Shown piece by piece: positions 54,825 to 63,335 of a stretch of DNA of 64,000 bases. The stretch lies in the NCBI RefSeq assembly GCF_014268815.2, contig NZ_JABWRE020000001.1, positions 4,035,001-4,099,000 of the forward strand. Direction: 5' to 3'. Position numbers and translations under genes: made by a program. The notes beneath the pieces were generated by a model. It did not search any database and had not been told where the DNA came from. It worked only from the letters and a program-made list of their open reading frames with translations. Source of the stretch: Pseudomonas urmiensis (GTDB lineage: Bacteria; Pseudomonadota; Gammaproteobacteria; Pseudomonadales; Pseudomonadaceae). The stretch's first letter is position 1. Every line of letters starts with the position of its first letter.

Positions 54825-55175
54825 CAGCCGTTCGCGGCGGTTCGGCGCCCCGACAAGCCCGCTCCCACAGGTACCGCGCCGTTCTTCTGGCTGGCGGTGA
54901 ACCTGTGGGAGGTACCGCGCCGTTCTTCCGGCTGGCGGTGAACCTGTGGGAGCGGGCTTGCCCGCGAAGAGGCCAGAATATCCACCACACCTACCACAGG
55001 TACCGCGCCGTTCTTCCGGCTGGCAATGAGCCTGTGGGAGCGGGCTTGCCCGCGAAGAGGCCAGATCATCCACCACACCTACCACAGCTACCGCGCCGTT
55101 CTTCCGGCTGAAAATGAGCCTGCTGGCTTGTCGGGGCGCCGAACCGCCGCGAAGGGCCGCAAAGCGGCCCCCGAC
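54825..55175. repeat. Nested REP array (BIME) with 88-bp tandem units
   Basis: The motif TACCGCGCCGTTCTTC recurs at 54872, 54913, 55001 and 55089; the last three are spaced exactly 88 bases. Between them are complete REP cores (GCGGGCTTGCCCGC). The array is bracketed by a larger inverted pair (about 54832-54858 and 55125-55152). It fills the region between metE and the divergent MetF-like gene. Confidence 0.85.
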
Positions 55176-55280
55176 AATCTCGATGTCTCAACCAAATCAC
55201 TAAGCTGCGCATCCAGACAAGCGCCCACCCCGCACATCGCGCAAAATGCCAGCCTACCCCAGCCCGGTGCCCAGCCCGCC

Positions 55281-56837
55281 ATGAGCCAGCTGAAAGACGC
55301 CCTGCACGAACACACCTTCGTCTGCGTCATGGAGTTCGTCCCCAAGCCCAGCGCCGAGCGCTTCGCCGCCCTCGAAGCGATCATGGCCCGCAAGCAGCTG
55401 TGCGGCTGGCCGCTGACCGTGGCCATCGGCGACCGGGTCGGCAGCCCGCTGGACATGTCGCCGCTGGACGCTTTCACCTCCCTCGACACAGCCGTTCCCG
55501 CCCTGTTGCACTTCTCCGGCAAAGACCGCGAACGCCAAGACCTGCTCGCCCAGCTCAAACGCATGGACAGCGCCGGCCTCGACCAGCTGCTGATCCTCAC
55601 CGGCGACCGCCTCCCCGGCCACCAGCCCGGCCAACGCCCGGTGCGCTACCTCGAATCGGTCGCGGCGCTACAAATCACCCGCCAAGCCCGCCCCGACTGG
55701 CTGCTCGGCGCCGCACTCAACCCGTTCAAGTACCACGAGGAAGAAGGCGCCGCGCAATACTTCAAAGCCGAAAAAAAACTCAGCGCCGGAGCGGATTTTC
55801 TCACCCTGCAGATGGGCTATGACGACCGCAAACACCAGGAAGCGCTGCACTGGATGCGCCGCCAGCGCACGCCCAAGCCACTGATCGCCTGCCTGATGGC
55901 CCTGACCCACGGCCGCGCCAAGATGCTCGAACACGTGGCAGGCGCGGTGGTCAGCCCAGCGATGCGCGACATCCTCGCGGCCGAACTGGACGTGTCGAAA
56001 ACCTACGCCCAGACCCGCAGCATCGAGCGCCTGGCGCTGCAGGTGATCGGCTTGAAGTTGATGGGCTATGCCGGCGTGCACCTCTCCGGCATCCATGACC
56101 TGGCCCAGTTCCAAGCGTTGGAGCAGGCGCTGCACACCCAGCAAGGCGAAATCCACACCCTGGAGCAATGGGCACCCGCCTGGGCTGCCAGCTGGCAAAT
56201 GCCCGGCTTGCCCGCTGTCACCTTCAACCCACCCGGCGCCAACTGGCGGTTGGGCGAGTCGCGCGTCAGCGCCAGCCGCACAGAGCAAGCCCGCTACCAC
56301 GTGCTGTCTGGCTTGCACTCACTGTTGTTCGACCGTAGCAACTGGCTCAGCCGCAGCTTCGGCTGGGCCGTCACCCGCCCGGTTTGGCGCACAGCCCAAG
56401 GCGCGCGCCTGCTGCACCAGCTGGAACGCAGCATCAAACGGCCCCTGCTCGGCTGCGACACCTGCGGGCGTTGCCGGCTCGAAGACACCCTCTACATCTG
56501 CCCGGAAAGCTGCCCAAAGGGCTTGGCCAACGGCCCCTGCGGCGGCACCTCGCTCAACCGCTGCGAGTTCGGCGACCGCGAGTGCGTGCACAGCGTCAAA
56601 TACCGCACCGCCAAATCCGTCGAGCAAACCGCAGTCCTCACCGACCGCCTGATCCCCTGCATCGAACTCCCCACCCGCCACCAAAGCTCCTGGCCAGCCT
56701 GGTTCACTCCCGCAAACACCCCTGAACCCTGTGGAAGCAGGCTTGCCCGCGAAGAGGCCCGCCCAGCCAGCCCAAAACCCTCAGCCCATCATCTCAAGCC
56801 GGCCCACACCAAACGCCCCGCCGAAATCGACAGCTAA
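55281..56837 (+). CDS. Methylenetetrahydrofolate reductase-like protein with MTHFR_C zinc domain
   Basis: 518 residues from the ATG at 55281; the in-frame ORF begins inside the REP array and is not used upstream. Residues ~1-300 form a MetF-like barrel (VCVMEFVPKPSAERFAAL, ILTGDRLPGHQ, AGADFLTLQMGYD). The C-terminal segment has a cysteine-rich MTHFR_C-type zinc domain (LGCDTCGRCRLEDT, CPESCPKGLANGPCGGT, RCEFGDRECVHSVKY). The final ~35 residues after TPANTPEPCGSRLAREEARP are translated from a REP element and look like an added tail. Function in one-carbon or methyl transfer next to metE is inferred. Confidence 0.8.
   Translation: MSQLKDALHEHTFVCVMEFVPKPSAERFAALEAIMARKQLCGWPLTVAIGDRVGSPLDMSPLDAFTSLDTAVPALLHFSGKDRERQDLLAQLKRMDSAGLDQLLILTGDRLPGHQPGQRPVRYLESVAALQITRQARPDWLLGAALNPFKYHEEEGAAQYFKAEKKLSAGADFLTLQMGYDDRKHQEALHWMRRQRTPKPLIACLMALTHGRAKMLEHVAGAVVSPAMRDILAAELDVSKTYAQTRSIERLALQVIGLKLMGYAGVHLSGIHDLAQFQALEQALHTQQGEIHTLEQWAPAWAASWQMPGLPAVTFNPPGANWRLGESRVSASRTEQARYHVLSGLHSLLFDRSNWLSRSFGWAVTRPVWRTAQGARLLHQLERSIKRPLLGCDTCGRCRLEDTLYICPESCPKGLANGPCGGTSLNRCEFGDRECVHSVKYRTAKSVEQTAVLTDRLIPCIELPTRHQSSWPAWFTPANTPEPCGSRLAREEARPASPKPSAHHLKPAHTKRPAEIDS
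56728..56763. repeat. REP element inside the 3' end of the MetF-like gene
   Basis: CCCTGTGGAAGCAGGCTTGCCCGCG followed by AAGAGGCC. It lies within the last codons of the ORF ending at 56837. Confidence 0.8.
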
Positions 56838-56943
56838 CCCGCCCTCCCCCATCAACGATAAACGGCCCCCGAAAAAGTTGCCGTTTATCCCAGCGCTCCT
56901 ATATTCACTGAGTCCCTGCCAAGCGGCCCCTTCGAGCGTGAAC

Positions 56944-57540
56944 ATGGCCCATGCTGCCCAGTTCATCATTTGCGAGCACTGCGACTGCGTCTACGAAAAG
57001 GTCCCGCTCGCCAAGCACCAGAAAACTGTCTGCAGCCGCTGCGCCGGCGTGCTCCAGCGCTACAACGGCCTTACGGTGCAACAGCGCCTGGCGTTGAGCA
57101 TCACCGCCGCCATGCTCTGGCTGTTCGCCAACTTCTACCCGGTGATGAGCATCAGCATGCAGGGCCTGAAAAACAGCGCGACCCTGTGGGATTCGGTCCT
57201 GGCCTTGAGCCAAGGCCCGATCACCTTCATGGCCATGGTCGCCGCCATCGCCATCATCATCGCCCCGGCCTTCCAGCTGGTGCTGCTGACCTGGGTGCTG
57301 ACCTTCGCCCTCGCCCAGCGCCGCGCCCCCGGCTTCAAGCTGGCCATGCGCTGGCTGGAAACCCTACGCCCGTGGAGCATGCTCGAAGTGTGCCTGCTCG
57401 GCGCCATGGTCGCGGTGTTCAAGCTGGCCGGCATGCTCGACGTACTGCCCGGCATCGGCCTGTTCGCCCTGGCCGCGCTGAGCCTGTTGCTGATCCGCAT
57501 TGCTGGGCGCGATGTGCGCGACCTGTGGGACCTGCTATGA
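56944..57540 (+). CDS. pqiA: PqiA-type membrane protein, first copy
   Basis: 198 residues from the ATG at 56944; the ORF is open upstream. A CxxC zinc-ribbon start (ICEHCDCVYEKVPLAKHQK, CSRCAGVLQ) is followed by three to four hydrophobic helices, with ANFYPVMSISMQG typical of PqiA. In E. coli a single longer PqiA carries two such halves; here they are separate genes. It overlaps the second pqiA gene by four bases (ATGA). Confidence 0.88.
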   Translation: MAHAAQFIICEHCDCVYEKVPLAKHQKTVCSRCAGVLQRYNGLTVQQRLALSITAAMLWLFANFYPVMSISMQGLKNSATLWDSVLALSQGPITFMAMVAAIAIIIAPAFQLVLLTWVLTFALAQRRAPGFKLAMRWLETLRPWSMLEVCLLGAMVAVFKLAGMLDVLPGIGLFALAALSLLLIRIAGRDVRDLWDLL

Positions 57541-58178
57541 ACCGCCCGCCGACCGCCAGCGAACTCAACCTGTGCCTGTGCCACAGCTGCGGCCTGGCCT
57601 GCGACATGAGCAACGAGCCGCACCACTGCCCACGCTGCGACGCGCCGCTACACCGACGCAAGACCAACTCGCTGGCGCGCACCTGGGCCTACATGCTCGC
57701 CGCCCTGGCCTTCTACGTGCCGGCCAACCTGCTGCCGGTGATGAACACCACCCTGCTCGGCGACGGCGCCGACAGCACCATCATGAGCGGCGTGCTGGAG
57801 TTCTGGGAGCACGGCGCGTGGGACATCGCCCTGATCATCTTCATCGCCAGCATCGCCGTGCCCGGGGTCAAGTTCGTCGCCCTGTCGCTGCTGCTGATCA
57901 CCGTCCAGCGCGGCAGCGACTGGGCGCGCAAGGAGCGCTCCAAGCTGTACCGCTTCGTCGAGCTGATCGGCTACTGGTCGATGCTCGATGTGCTGGTGGT
58001 GGCACTGGTCGCCGCCCTCGTGCAATTCCAAGCGCTGGGCACCATCGAGCCACGCCCGGGCATTCTATTCTTCGGCTTGGTGGTGGTGTTCACCATGCTC
58101 GCGGCCATGAGCTTCGACCCCCGCCTGATCTGGGAACCACCCGCCACCAAGGAGCGCACGGATGTCGTCACCCACTGA
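57537..58178 (+). CDS. pqiA: PqiA-type membrane protein, second copy
   Basis: 213 residues. A second CxxC pair (CLCHSCGLACDMSN and HCPRCDAPLHRRK) precedes hydrophobic helices with YVPANLLPVMNTTLLGDG and GVKFVALSLLLI. It forms the other half of the split PqiA and anchors the MCE protein PqiB at the inner membrane. It ends inside the next gene (17-base overlap). Confidence 0.9.
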   Translation: MNRPPTASELNLCLCHSCGLACDMSNEPHHCPRCDAPLHRRKTNSLARTWAYMLAALAFYVPANLLPVMNTTLLGDGADSTIMSGVLEFWEHGAWDIALIIFIASIAVPGVKFVALSLLLITVQRGSDWARKERSKLYRFVELIGYWSMLDVLVVALVAALVQFQALGTIEPRPGILFFGLVVVFTMLAAMSFDPRLIWEPPATKERTDVVTH

Positions 58179-59817
58179 TCAAGCCCCCCACGAGCCCGCC
58201 CGGCCAGAGGTGAAAACCCGCCGCTTCAGCGTCTCGCTGGTGTGGATCGTGCCCATCGTCGCGGTGCTGGTCGGCCTGTCGCTGGTGATCCACCGCACAA
58301 TGCAGGAAGGCCCGACCATCACCCTCACCTTCAAGACCGGCGCCGGCCTCACCGCCAACAAGACCGAAGTCAAATACCGCAGCGTAGTCATCGGCCACGT
58401 GTCGGAAGTGGCCCTGAGCAATGATCAGAAAAGCGTCAACGCCACGGTGAAACTGGACAAACAAGCCGAAGGTTTCACCCGCGAAGATTCGCAATTCTGG
58501 GTAGTCCGCCCGCGCATTGGTGCCGGGGGCGTGTCCGGCATCGACACCCTGCTGTCGGGCGACTACGTCGGCGCCGACATCGGCCAGTCCAACACCCGCG
58601 CCAAGCACTTCACCGGCCTGGAAAACCCGCCGCCGATCACCTACGGCGAACCCGGCAAACGCTTCACCCTGCACGCGCCCGACTTGGGCTCGGTGGATAT
58701 CGGCTCGCCGGTCTACTACCGCAAGATCCCGGTCGGCCAAGTGGTCGCCTACGCCCTGGATGCCGACGGCAAAGGGGTGAACATCGAAGTGTTCATCCAC
58801 GCCCCCAACGATGCCTACGTCACCGAAAACACCCGTTTCTGGAATGCCAGCGGCGTCGATGTGAATGTCGGCGCCAATGGCGTCTCGGTAAAGACCGAAT
58901 CGCTGTCCACCCTGATCGTCGGCGGCATCGCCTTCCGCGCCCCCGAGTACAGCCCCAATGACAGCCCCGCCGCCGAAGACAAGACCTACGAGCTGTTCGC
59001 CGACCAGCAAACCGCCCTCGCCCCACCCAACGGCAAGGCGCAGTACTTCACCCTGCGCTTCGACCAGGCCCTACGCGGCCTCAAGGTCGACGCCCCGGTG
59101 GAATTTCTCGGCGTAGAAATTGGCCGCGTGGTGTCGGTGAACCTCGACTTCGACGAAGTCAAACGCAGCTTCCCGATCAACGTCGGCATCGTCGTCTACC
59201 CACAACGCCTCGGCCAGGCCCACGTGAAAATGCTCAAAGTGCTCAAGCACAACCCCGACGACATCGCCGCCTCCGCCAAGCTGTTCAGCACTTTCGTCGA
59301 CAACGGCCTGCGCGCCCAGGCGCGCAGCGGCAACCTGCTCACCGGCCAGCTGTACATTGCCTTGGAGTTCTTCCCCAAAGCGCCAAAAGCCGAGTTCGAC
59401 CTCAACGCCCGGCCGATTGCCATCCCGACCATCCCCGGCAGCCTCGAACTGCTGCAAGAGCAATTGCAGGCCATGGTCGAGAAGATCAACAAACTGCCGG
59501 TCGAACGCATCGCCAGCAACCTCGACAGCAACCTGGTCGAGCTGCGCAAAAGCCTCGCCCAGTTCAACAGCAAGACCCTGCCCCGCGTGCAAGACACCCT
59601 CGCCCACGTCAGCCAGACCCTGCAATCGGCCAACTCGACCCTGGCCGAAGACTCACCGCAGCGCGAAAAACTCACCGAAACCCTCGACGAACTCGCGCGC
59701 ATGTCGCGCTCGCTGCGCGAGCTCTCCGACTACCTCGGACGCAACCCCGAATCGCTGATCCGCGGCCGCCCCGCCAACGCCGCGCCCCTGGACCTGCAAG
59801 GCCCACCGCGCAACTGA
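58162..59817 (+). CDS. pqiB: Intermembrane lipid transport protein PqiB (three MCE domains)
   Basis: 551 residues. One N-terminal membrane helix (VSLVWIVPIVAVLVGLSLVI), then three MCE/MlaD repeats: KTGAGLTANKTEVKYRSVVI, ...LGSVDIGSPVYYRKIPVGQV and VDAPVEFLGVEIGRVVSVNL, followed by a long coiled C-terminal part (LLQEQLQAMVEKIN). PqiB forms a periplasmic tube for lipid transport between membranes. It is the core of the pqiAABC operon. Confidence 0.95.
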   Translation: MSSPTDQAPHEPARPEVKTRRFSVSLVWIVPIVAVLVGLSLVIHRTMQEGPTITLTFKTGAGLTANKTEVKYRSVVIGHVSEVALSNDQKSVNATVKLDKQAEGFTREDSQFWVVRPRIGAGGVSGIDTLLSGDYVGADIGQSNTRAKHFTGLENPPPITYGEPGKRFTLHAPDLGSVDIGSPVYYRKIPVGQVVAYALDADGKGVNIEVFIHAPNDAYVTENTRFWNASGVDVNVGANGVSVKTESLSTLIVGGIAFRAPEYSPNDSPAAEDKTYELFADQQTALAPPNGKAQYFTLRFDQALRGLKVDAPVEFLGVEIGRVVSVNLDFDEVKRSFPINVGIVVYPQRLGQAHVKMLKVLKHNPDDIAASAKLFSTFVDNGLRAQARSGNLLTGQLYIALEFFPKAPKAEFDLNARPIAIPTIPGSLELLQEQLQAMVEKINKLPVERIASNLDSNLVELRKSLAQFNSKTLPRVQDTLAHVSQTLQSANSTLAEDSPQREKLTETLDELARMSRSLRELSDYLGRNPESLIRGRPANAAPLDLQGPPRN

Positions 59818-59834
59818 CCGCAGGAGCGAAACCC

Positions 59835-60389
59835 ATGACCCCACGGCACACCCTCCCGCTGCTCTGCACCCTGGCCCTGCTCGCCGCGTGCCGCAGCGAC
59901 CCGATTGCCTTTCACACCCTGACCCCAGTACACGCCCCCACCCAGGCCAGCAGCAACGCCGCCGAAGTGGTGATCGAAGGCATCAGCGTGCCGCCACAAG
60001 TCGACCGGGCGCAGATCGTCATTCGCCAAGGCAGCAATGGCCTGGCCATTCTTGAAACCGATTGGTGGGGCGCGAGCCTCAGTGAAGAGCTGCGCAGTGC
60101 CCTGGTGGTGCAACTGGGCAACGGCAGCGCGGCGCGCAAAGTGGCGGTGAAGATCAACGTGCAGCGCTTTGACTCGATCCCCGGGCAGTACGCACTGATC
60201 GATGCCCGCTGGCGCCTGCGCGGGGCTGAGGGTGGAGAGATGCTCAACTGCCACAGCCTGCTGCAAACGCCCGCCGGGCCGGAGATCGAGGACTTGGTCC
60301 GCGCGCAGCAGAACAACGTGCAGGGGCTGGCCACGCAGATTCGTCAGGCGGCTGTGAATCTGCGCGGGGGGTGCCCTGGCGAGCGTTGA
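59835..60389 (+). CDS. pqiC: PqiC-family outer-membrane lipoprotein
   Basis: 184 residues with a lipoprotein signal: LLCTLALLAACRSDP, lipobox LAAC at about residue 19. Then the PqiC domain with FHTLTPVHAPTQAS, VVIEGISVPPQVDRAQIVIR and WWGASLSEELRSALVVQLG. PqiC sits in the outer membrane and receives the PqiB tube. Last gene of the operon. Confidence 0.92.
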   Translation: MTPRHTLPLLCTLALLAACRSDPIAFHTLTPVHAPTQASSNAAEVVIEGISVPPQVDRAQIVIRQGSNGLAILETDWWGASLSEELRSALVVQLGNGSAARKVAVKINVQRFDSIPGQYALIDARWRLRGAEGGEMLNCHSLLQTPAGPEIEDLVRAQQNNVQGLATQIRQAAVNLRGGCPGER

Positions 60390-60390
60390 G

Positions 60391-60624
60391 TCAGCTGCTG
60401 TCGGCTAGGGCGTTGTCGCCGGTATCGAGGAGTTTTCCACATTGCTCGCTGGCCAGGCGGCTGATGATGCGGATCGCCTGGTGGATGCCCGCGGTGTTGC
60501 GAAAGCTCAGGCGCGGGTTGTGTTCGCACTCGAGCATGTCGTCGTGCTGGACCAGGGCTTCGGCCAGGAGTTCTAGGGTCCAGGTGTAGCTTTGGAGGGT
60601 GGAGAGGCGTTCTTGGTCAGGCAT
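60391..60624 (-). CDS. Small hypothetical protein
   Basis: 77 residues from the ATG at 60624. Helical: YTWTLELLAEALVQHDDMLE, then HQAIRIISRLASEQCGKLL. It resembles the many short Pseudomonas-specific paralogous helical proteins of unknown function. It has an unusually long, structured 5' leader (about 60624-60986). It is convergent with pqiC, one base apart. Confidence 0.6.
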   Translation of the reverse strand: MPDQERLSTLQSYTWTLELLAEALVQHDDMLECEHNPRLSFRNTAGIHQAIRIISRLASEQCGKLLDTGDNALADSS

Positions 60625-60849
60625 GGGGGGCCTGCCTTGGGGTTGCGGTGGGGTGGGTGTGGATGGGATAGAAGCGAAGGCTTCGAGATGCCGGCCGCAG
60701 TGGACGGCGGAGAACGAATGCGAGGATTTTGCTCGGTATGCGAGTAGGCATGCATGAGACTCCAAGTTTGATTGGAGCTGCCACGCATCGTCGCCAAACA
60801 ATTGGGTGGCAGCTGTACGCAGGTTGGCGAACCGGGAACTTGGAACCCG

Positions 60850-60990
60850 GCAGACCCGAAGGTCTCCCACGCACAGCCGCCATGGCACGAGGCTGCGGGC
60901 ACAAAAAAAGCGCCTGCAATCGTGTGGGGCGCTGTTGCGCCAAGTTATCCGAGTCGCCAAACCCGGTCGCGGAATTTGCCGCGACCTCGC
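60850..60990 (-). promoter_or_regulatory. Structured leader with terminator-like hairpins
   Basis: Read on the minus strand: an 8-bp hairpin (GGTCGCGG/CCGCGACC, 60965-60986), an intrinsic-terminator-like hairpin AGCGCC/GGCGCT followed by seven T (60903-60933), and an AGACC-TTCG-GGTCT tetraloop hairpin (60852-60865). It could end the transcript of the 81-residue gene upstream, or act as an attenuator or small RNA for the 77-residue gene. Confidence 0.5.
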
Positions 60991-61098
60991 CAATTTAGAC
61001 CTTGAGGCTTGGCGGGGCAAGGGGCAGCGGAGACAGAATTCTCCTTCAATGATGAAGGAAATGGTGATCAGCCTTCTAACTGTTAAGTCGCCATGATT

Positions 61099-61344
61099 TC
61101 AGCGGACTAAGCTGCGAACCACCACGAATAGAACCGTTAGGCCCACGACCCCAGAGGCGATCAGCCAGCCTGAGGAAGCCATCGCGTGGAAAAAACTAGG
61201 GAAGAATGGAGTTTTCTCTAGTTTGACCAGTGCCAGGCAAAGCCATGGCATAAGGATAATGTAAAGCAGAGGGATATAGACGACTGCCTGAAGGACTAGG
61301 GTCAGTCCGCCAGCCCAATCATTCCAGTGACGAGGGTTAGACAT
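61099..61344 (-). CDS. Small membrane protein of unknown function
   Basis: 81 residues with three hydrophobic stretches (GGLTLVLQAVVYIPLLYIIL, WLCLALV, WLIASGVVGLTVLFVVV). A ribosome site (AGGAAG) precedes the ATG at 61344. No family was recognised. Confidence 0.65.
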   Translation of the reverse strand: MSNPRHWNDWAGGLTLVLQAVVYIPLLYIILMPWLCLALVKLEKTPFFPSFFHAMASSGWLIASGVVGLTVLFVVVRSLVR

Positions 61345-61651
61345 GTTGTTCTTCCTTTTCTTAACTAGGACTTGAGAATCGTCCGCTTCCTGAATGCCTC
61401 AGGGCCGATCAATGAGGCCGTGGCGTGAAGGGAAAACGAGCCTAGCAGAAACGACAAGGCCGCTCAAAATGGGGGTTGGGGGAGCATTGCCAGAGGGTGT
61501 GGATTTCGAAGGCAGGAATCGTATTAACACAAGTAACTGAATTTTATTATTACCCGTGAGGATACAGCCCTTTACCTCTAAAACTACCTCAAGGAGCTCG
61601 TCCGACTTAGAACTTTTTCCTCAGAGATCACCACTCACCTAGCAGTCATCA

Positions 61652-62242
61652 CTACCGAATGAGCACGAAATGCCCTTTGGTATTTCGACTTGTAAAATAG
61701 TTACCCCTGAGAACTCCACCTTCTTCAGAGAAAAGTTTAAGTGTGGAAGCACCTTCGTATGGTGGGGATGGCTCTTCCCCGATAGACTTAGGTACTACCC
61801 TGTACATATAGTGCATTAGCGGTCGCCCCGATTCGGAGTCTTTAGATGTCTTTACCAAGATAGTTTCTGAGTCAGATCCCTCCGAATGAACCTCCATACT
61901 TACGGAAATTAAACTCTGTTTGACAGTGGCCCTGGCCGCTACGACTCCTCCCTCGCCATTGTTGCTCCAGTGAATTTTCATACTCCATACGCCGTTTAGG
62001 TCTGGAAATAAATAATCGTTGAGGACAGGGAATCTAGCCCATAACTTCCTCCAGAAAAAATTTGCGGTTACGAGTAACGTAACCTCAAGTATGCCGGCTC
62101 CCCCCAGCACAATTTTCAAGAGATAAGATTTTGAAATATCAGGGTCGATGAAAAACAAAGCCAGGACGATGAAGAGCACTAGCGCCGCATATATTTGGCA
62201 TATTAAAACAACGAGCTTTATTGGGGAGAGAATTGAAAACAC
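61652..62242 (-). CDS. cap15: Cap15-type CBASS effector (two TM helices plus beta-barrel)
   Basis: 196 residues from a GTG at 62242, directly after the TAA of the upstream gene, with GAGGAG as ribosome site. Two N-terminal membrane helices (LVVLICQIYAALVLFIVLAL; IVLGGAGILEVTLLVTANFF) precede a soluble domain beginning YLFPDLNGVWSMKIHW, the P.L.G.W pattern of the Cap15 beta-barrel, and ending GGVLRGNYFTSRNTKGHF. Cap15 effectors bind a cyclic nucleotide and disrupt the inner membrane of infected cells. It is the last gene of the CBASS operon. Confidence 0.82.
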   Translation of the reverse strand: MFSILSPIKLVVLICQIYAALVLFIVLALFFIDPDISKSYLLKIVLGGAGILEVTLLVTANFFWRKLWARFPVLNDYLFPDLNGVWSMKIHWSNNGEGGVVAARATVKQSLISVSMEVHSEGSDSETILVKTSKDSESGRPLMHYMYRVVPKSIGEEPSPPYEGASTLKLFSEEGGVLRGNYFTSRNTKGHFVLIR

Positions 62243-62674
62243 TTAAGGCTCCTCAAAGTAGGTTTCTTGGCCGTTTTCGAATACAGCAATTCCCAGAGAA
62301 GGGGTAGCTATTGCGCTTAGCTCTACGCCAGGAAGCGCAGACCCAAATAGCGCTGCCAAGTACCTCCCTCCAAAACTCCTCTCGCGATTCACAGAAATGC
62401 CATGAATGATCGGCGGTGAAAAATATTGGGAAACACGAACCAGATTCAGAGCAGGTGTTAATATATGAAAGCCATCATGAAGTTCATTTTCCGTGGTGGA
62501 TATTTTTGCTAGATCCCACGATAAATTTCCGCTTTCCGGTATTACTGCGTTCTCTTTAATTGGGAATATAGGAAGCTCAAACTTTTCATTCCAGAGTATT
62601 ATGCCAATACCGGAAAAATTTTCTCCTGCGAGAGACGCCGTCTTACTTAATAAATTGATAATCTTTCGGGTCAT
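62243..62674 (-). CDS. Degenerate diadenylate-cyclase (DisA_N-like) domain protein in CBASS
   Basis: 143 residues. The second half resembles the DAC domain: HDGFHILTPALNLVRVSQYF parallels the HDGA..I...I...g.yl stretch, and SFGGRYLAALFGSALPGVE parallels the GTRHRAA motif, followed by SLGIAVFENGQE (a strand like VSEETG.I.v..nG). The catalytic DGA and RHR motifs are changed to DGF and RYL, suggesting a nucleotide-binding or sensor protein, not a synthase. It lies between cap3 and cap15 on the same strand, with a stop-start junction to cap15. The homology is by eye and needs a profile search. Confidence 0.55.
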   Translation of the reverse strand: MTRKIINLLSKTASLAGENFSGIGIILWNEKFELPIFPIKENAVIPESGNLSWDLAKISTTENELHDGFHILTPALNLVRVSQYFSPPIIHGISVNRERSFGGRYLAALFGSALPGVELSAIATPSLGIAVFENGQETYFEEP

Positions 62675-62676
62675 TT

Positions 62677-62745
62677 TTAGTTAACCTCTATTCCGACATT
62701 ACCGCACTCGTCAAGCGACTCCATCATTTTTCCTTGGTCTAACAT
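62677..62745 (-). CDS. 22-codon mini-ORF in the CBASS operon
   Basis: ATG at 62745 with AAAAGGAG upstream; it encodes MLDQGKMMESLDECGNVGIE-VN and stops two bases before the next ATG (62674). It could be a translational coupler for the DAC-like gene or a small protein. The remaining ~110 bases to cap3 hold nothing clear. Confidence 0.4.
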   Translation of the reverse strand: MLDQGKMMESLDECGNVGIEVN

Positions 62746-62855
62746 TTTTAGTGCTCACTCCTTTTGCTCAAGCCTCTATCGGCCTTGGCACCCGGCTCTT
62801 TCTAAGATCACCATGCCCTCCCAGAGCACTCCGAGCGAAACGGACGGATTATGAA

Positions 62856-63335
62856 TCACTTTGGCCATATTATGTTGTAGCGGATTAGTTGTTGGCCTAG
62901 TGACATTCCGACCCACGTATCGCCGCTCAGACCAAGTATCAAAAACATCATGGGTTTCGACTGCCGCTTTATAACTTTACTCCACTCGCCGATATCAATA
63001 TTTGAAGGAGAAGGTTTGATTTCAGGGTGAGTATGCCACTCCCCCAGATAATCAATTGTACTGTCGCTTCCCCTCCATCGTTCCATTGCAATTTTTTGAT
63101 GATAATGAGCCGCTCTGTCAAATCTGTATCGCGAACGCTGGTCAGTTATTTGAGGCGCAGTAGCCTGAACAACGTGTAGGTATGGGCCTCTTCTATAGCC
63201 TAATAGGATCCCCCCTGCCTCTGCCTTGTCGGCCCTATCTTGGCGATACTTATCCATTGTTTGCAATGGCTCAGCTTCGACCAGAATCTTTCTATCACTC
63301 TGTTGCTCGGCGCCCCAAACTATTGCTGTGCGCAT
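62856..63335 (-). CDS. cap3: Cap3 JAB/JAMM deconjugase of type II CBASS
   Basis: 159 residues from the ATG at 63335. JAMM metalloprotease motif: the Glu in EAGGILLGYRRG and EWHTHPEIKPSPSNIDIGEW (HxH, Ser, Asp). Cap3 removes the CD-NTase from the targets to which Cap2 attaches it, and so limits CBASS activity. Its start overlaps the end of cap2 by 16 bases, showing the usual pairing. Confidence 0.93.
   Translation of the reverse strand: MRTAIVWGAEQQSDRKILVEAEPLQTMDKYRQDRADKAEAGGILLGYRRGPYLHVVQATAPQITDQRSRYRFDRAAHYHQKIAMERWRGSDSTIDYLGEWHTHPEIKPSPSNIDIGEWSKVIKRQSKPMMFLILGLSGDTWVGMSLGQQLIRYNIIWPK

Noticed and set aside
54825..55175. Regular repeats considered as a CRISPR array
   Set aside because: The units are REP palindromes; spacers are themselves repeated and no cas genes are present.
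60617..61096. Several short ORFs on both strands
   Set aside because: They cover the hairpin-rich leader and have no homology features or ribosome sites.
62243..62674. Active c-di-AMP synthase
   Set aside because: The residues corresponding to the DGA and RHR catalytic motifs are changed (DGF, RYL), so a catalytic call is not supported.
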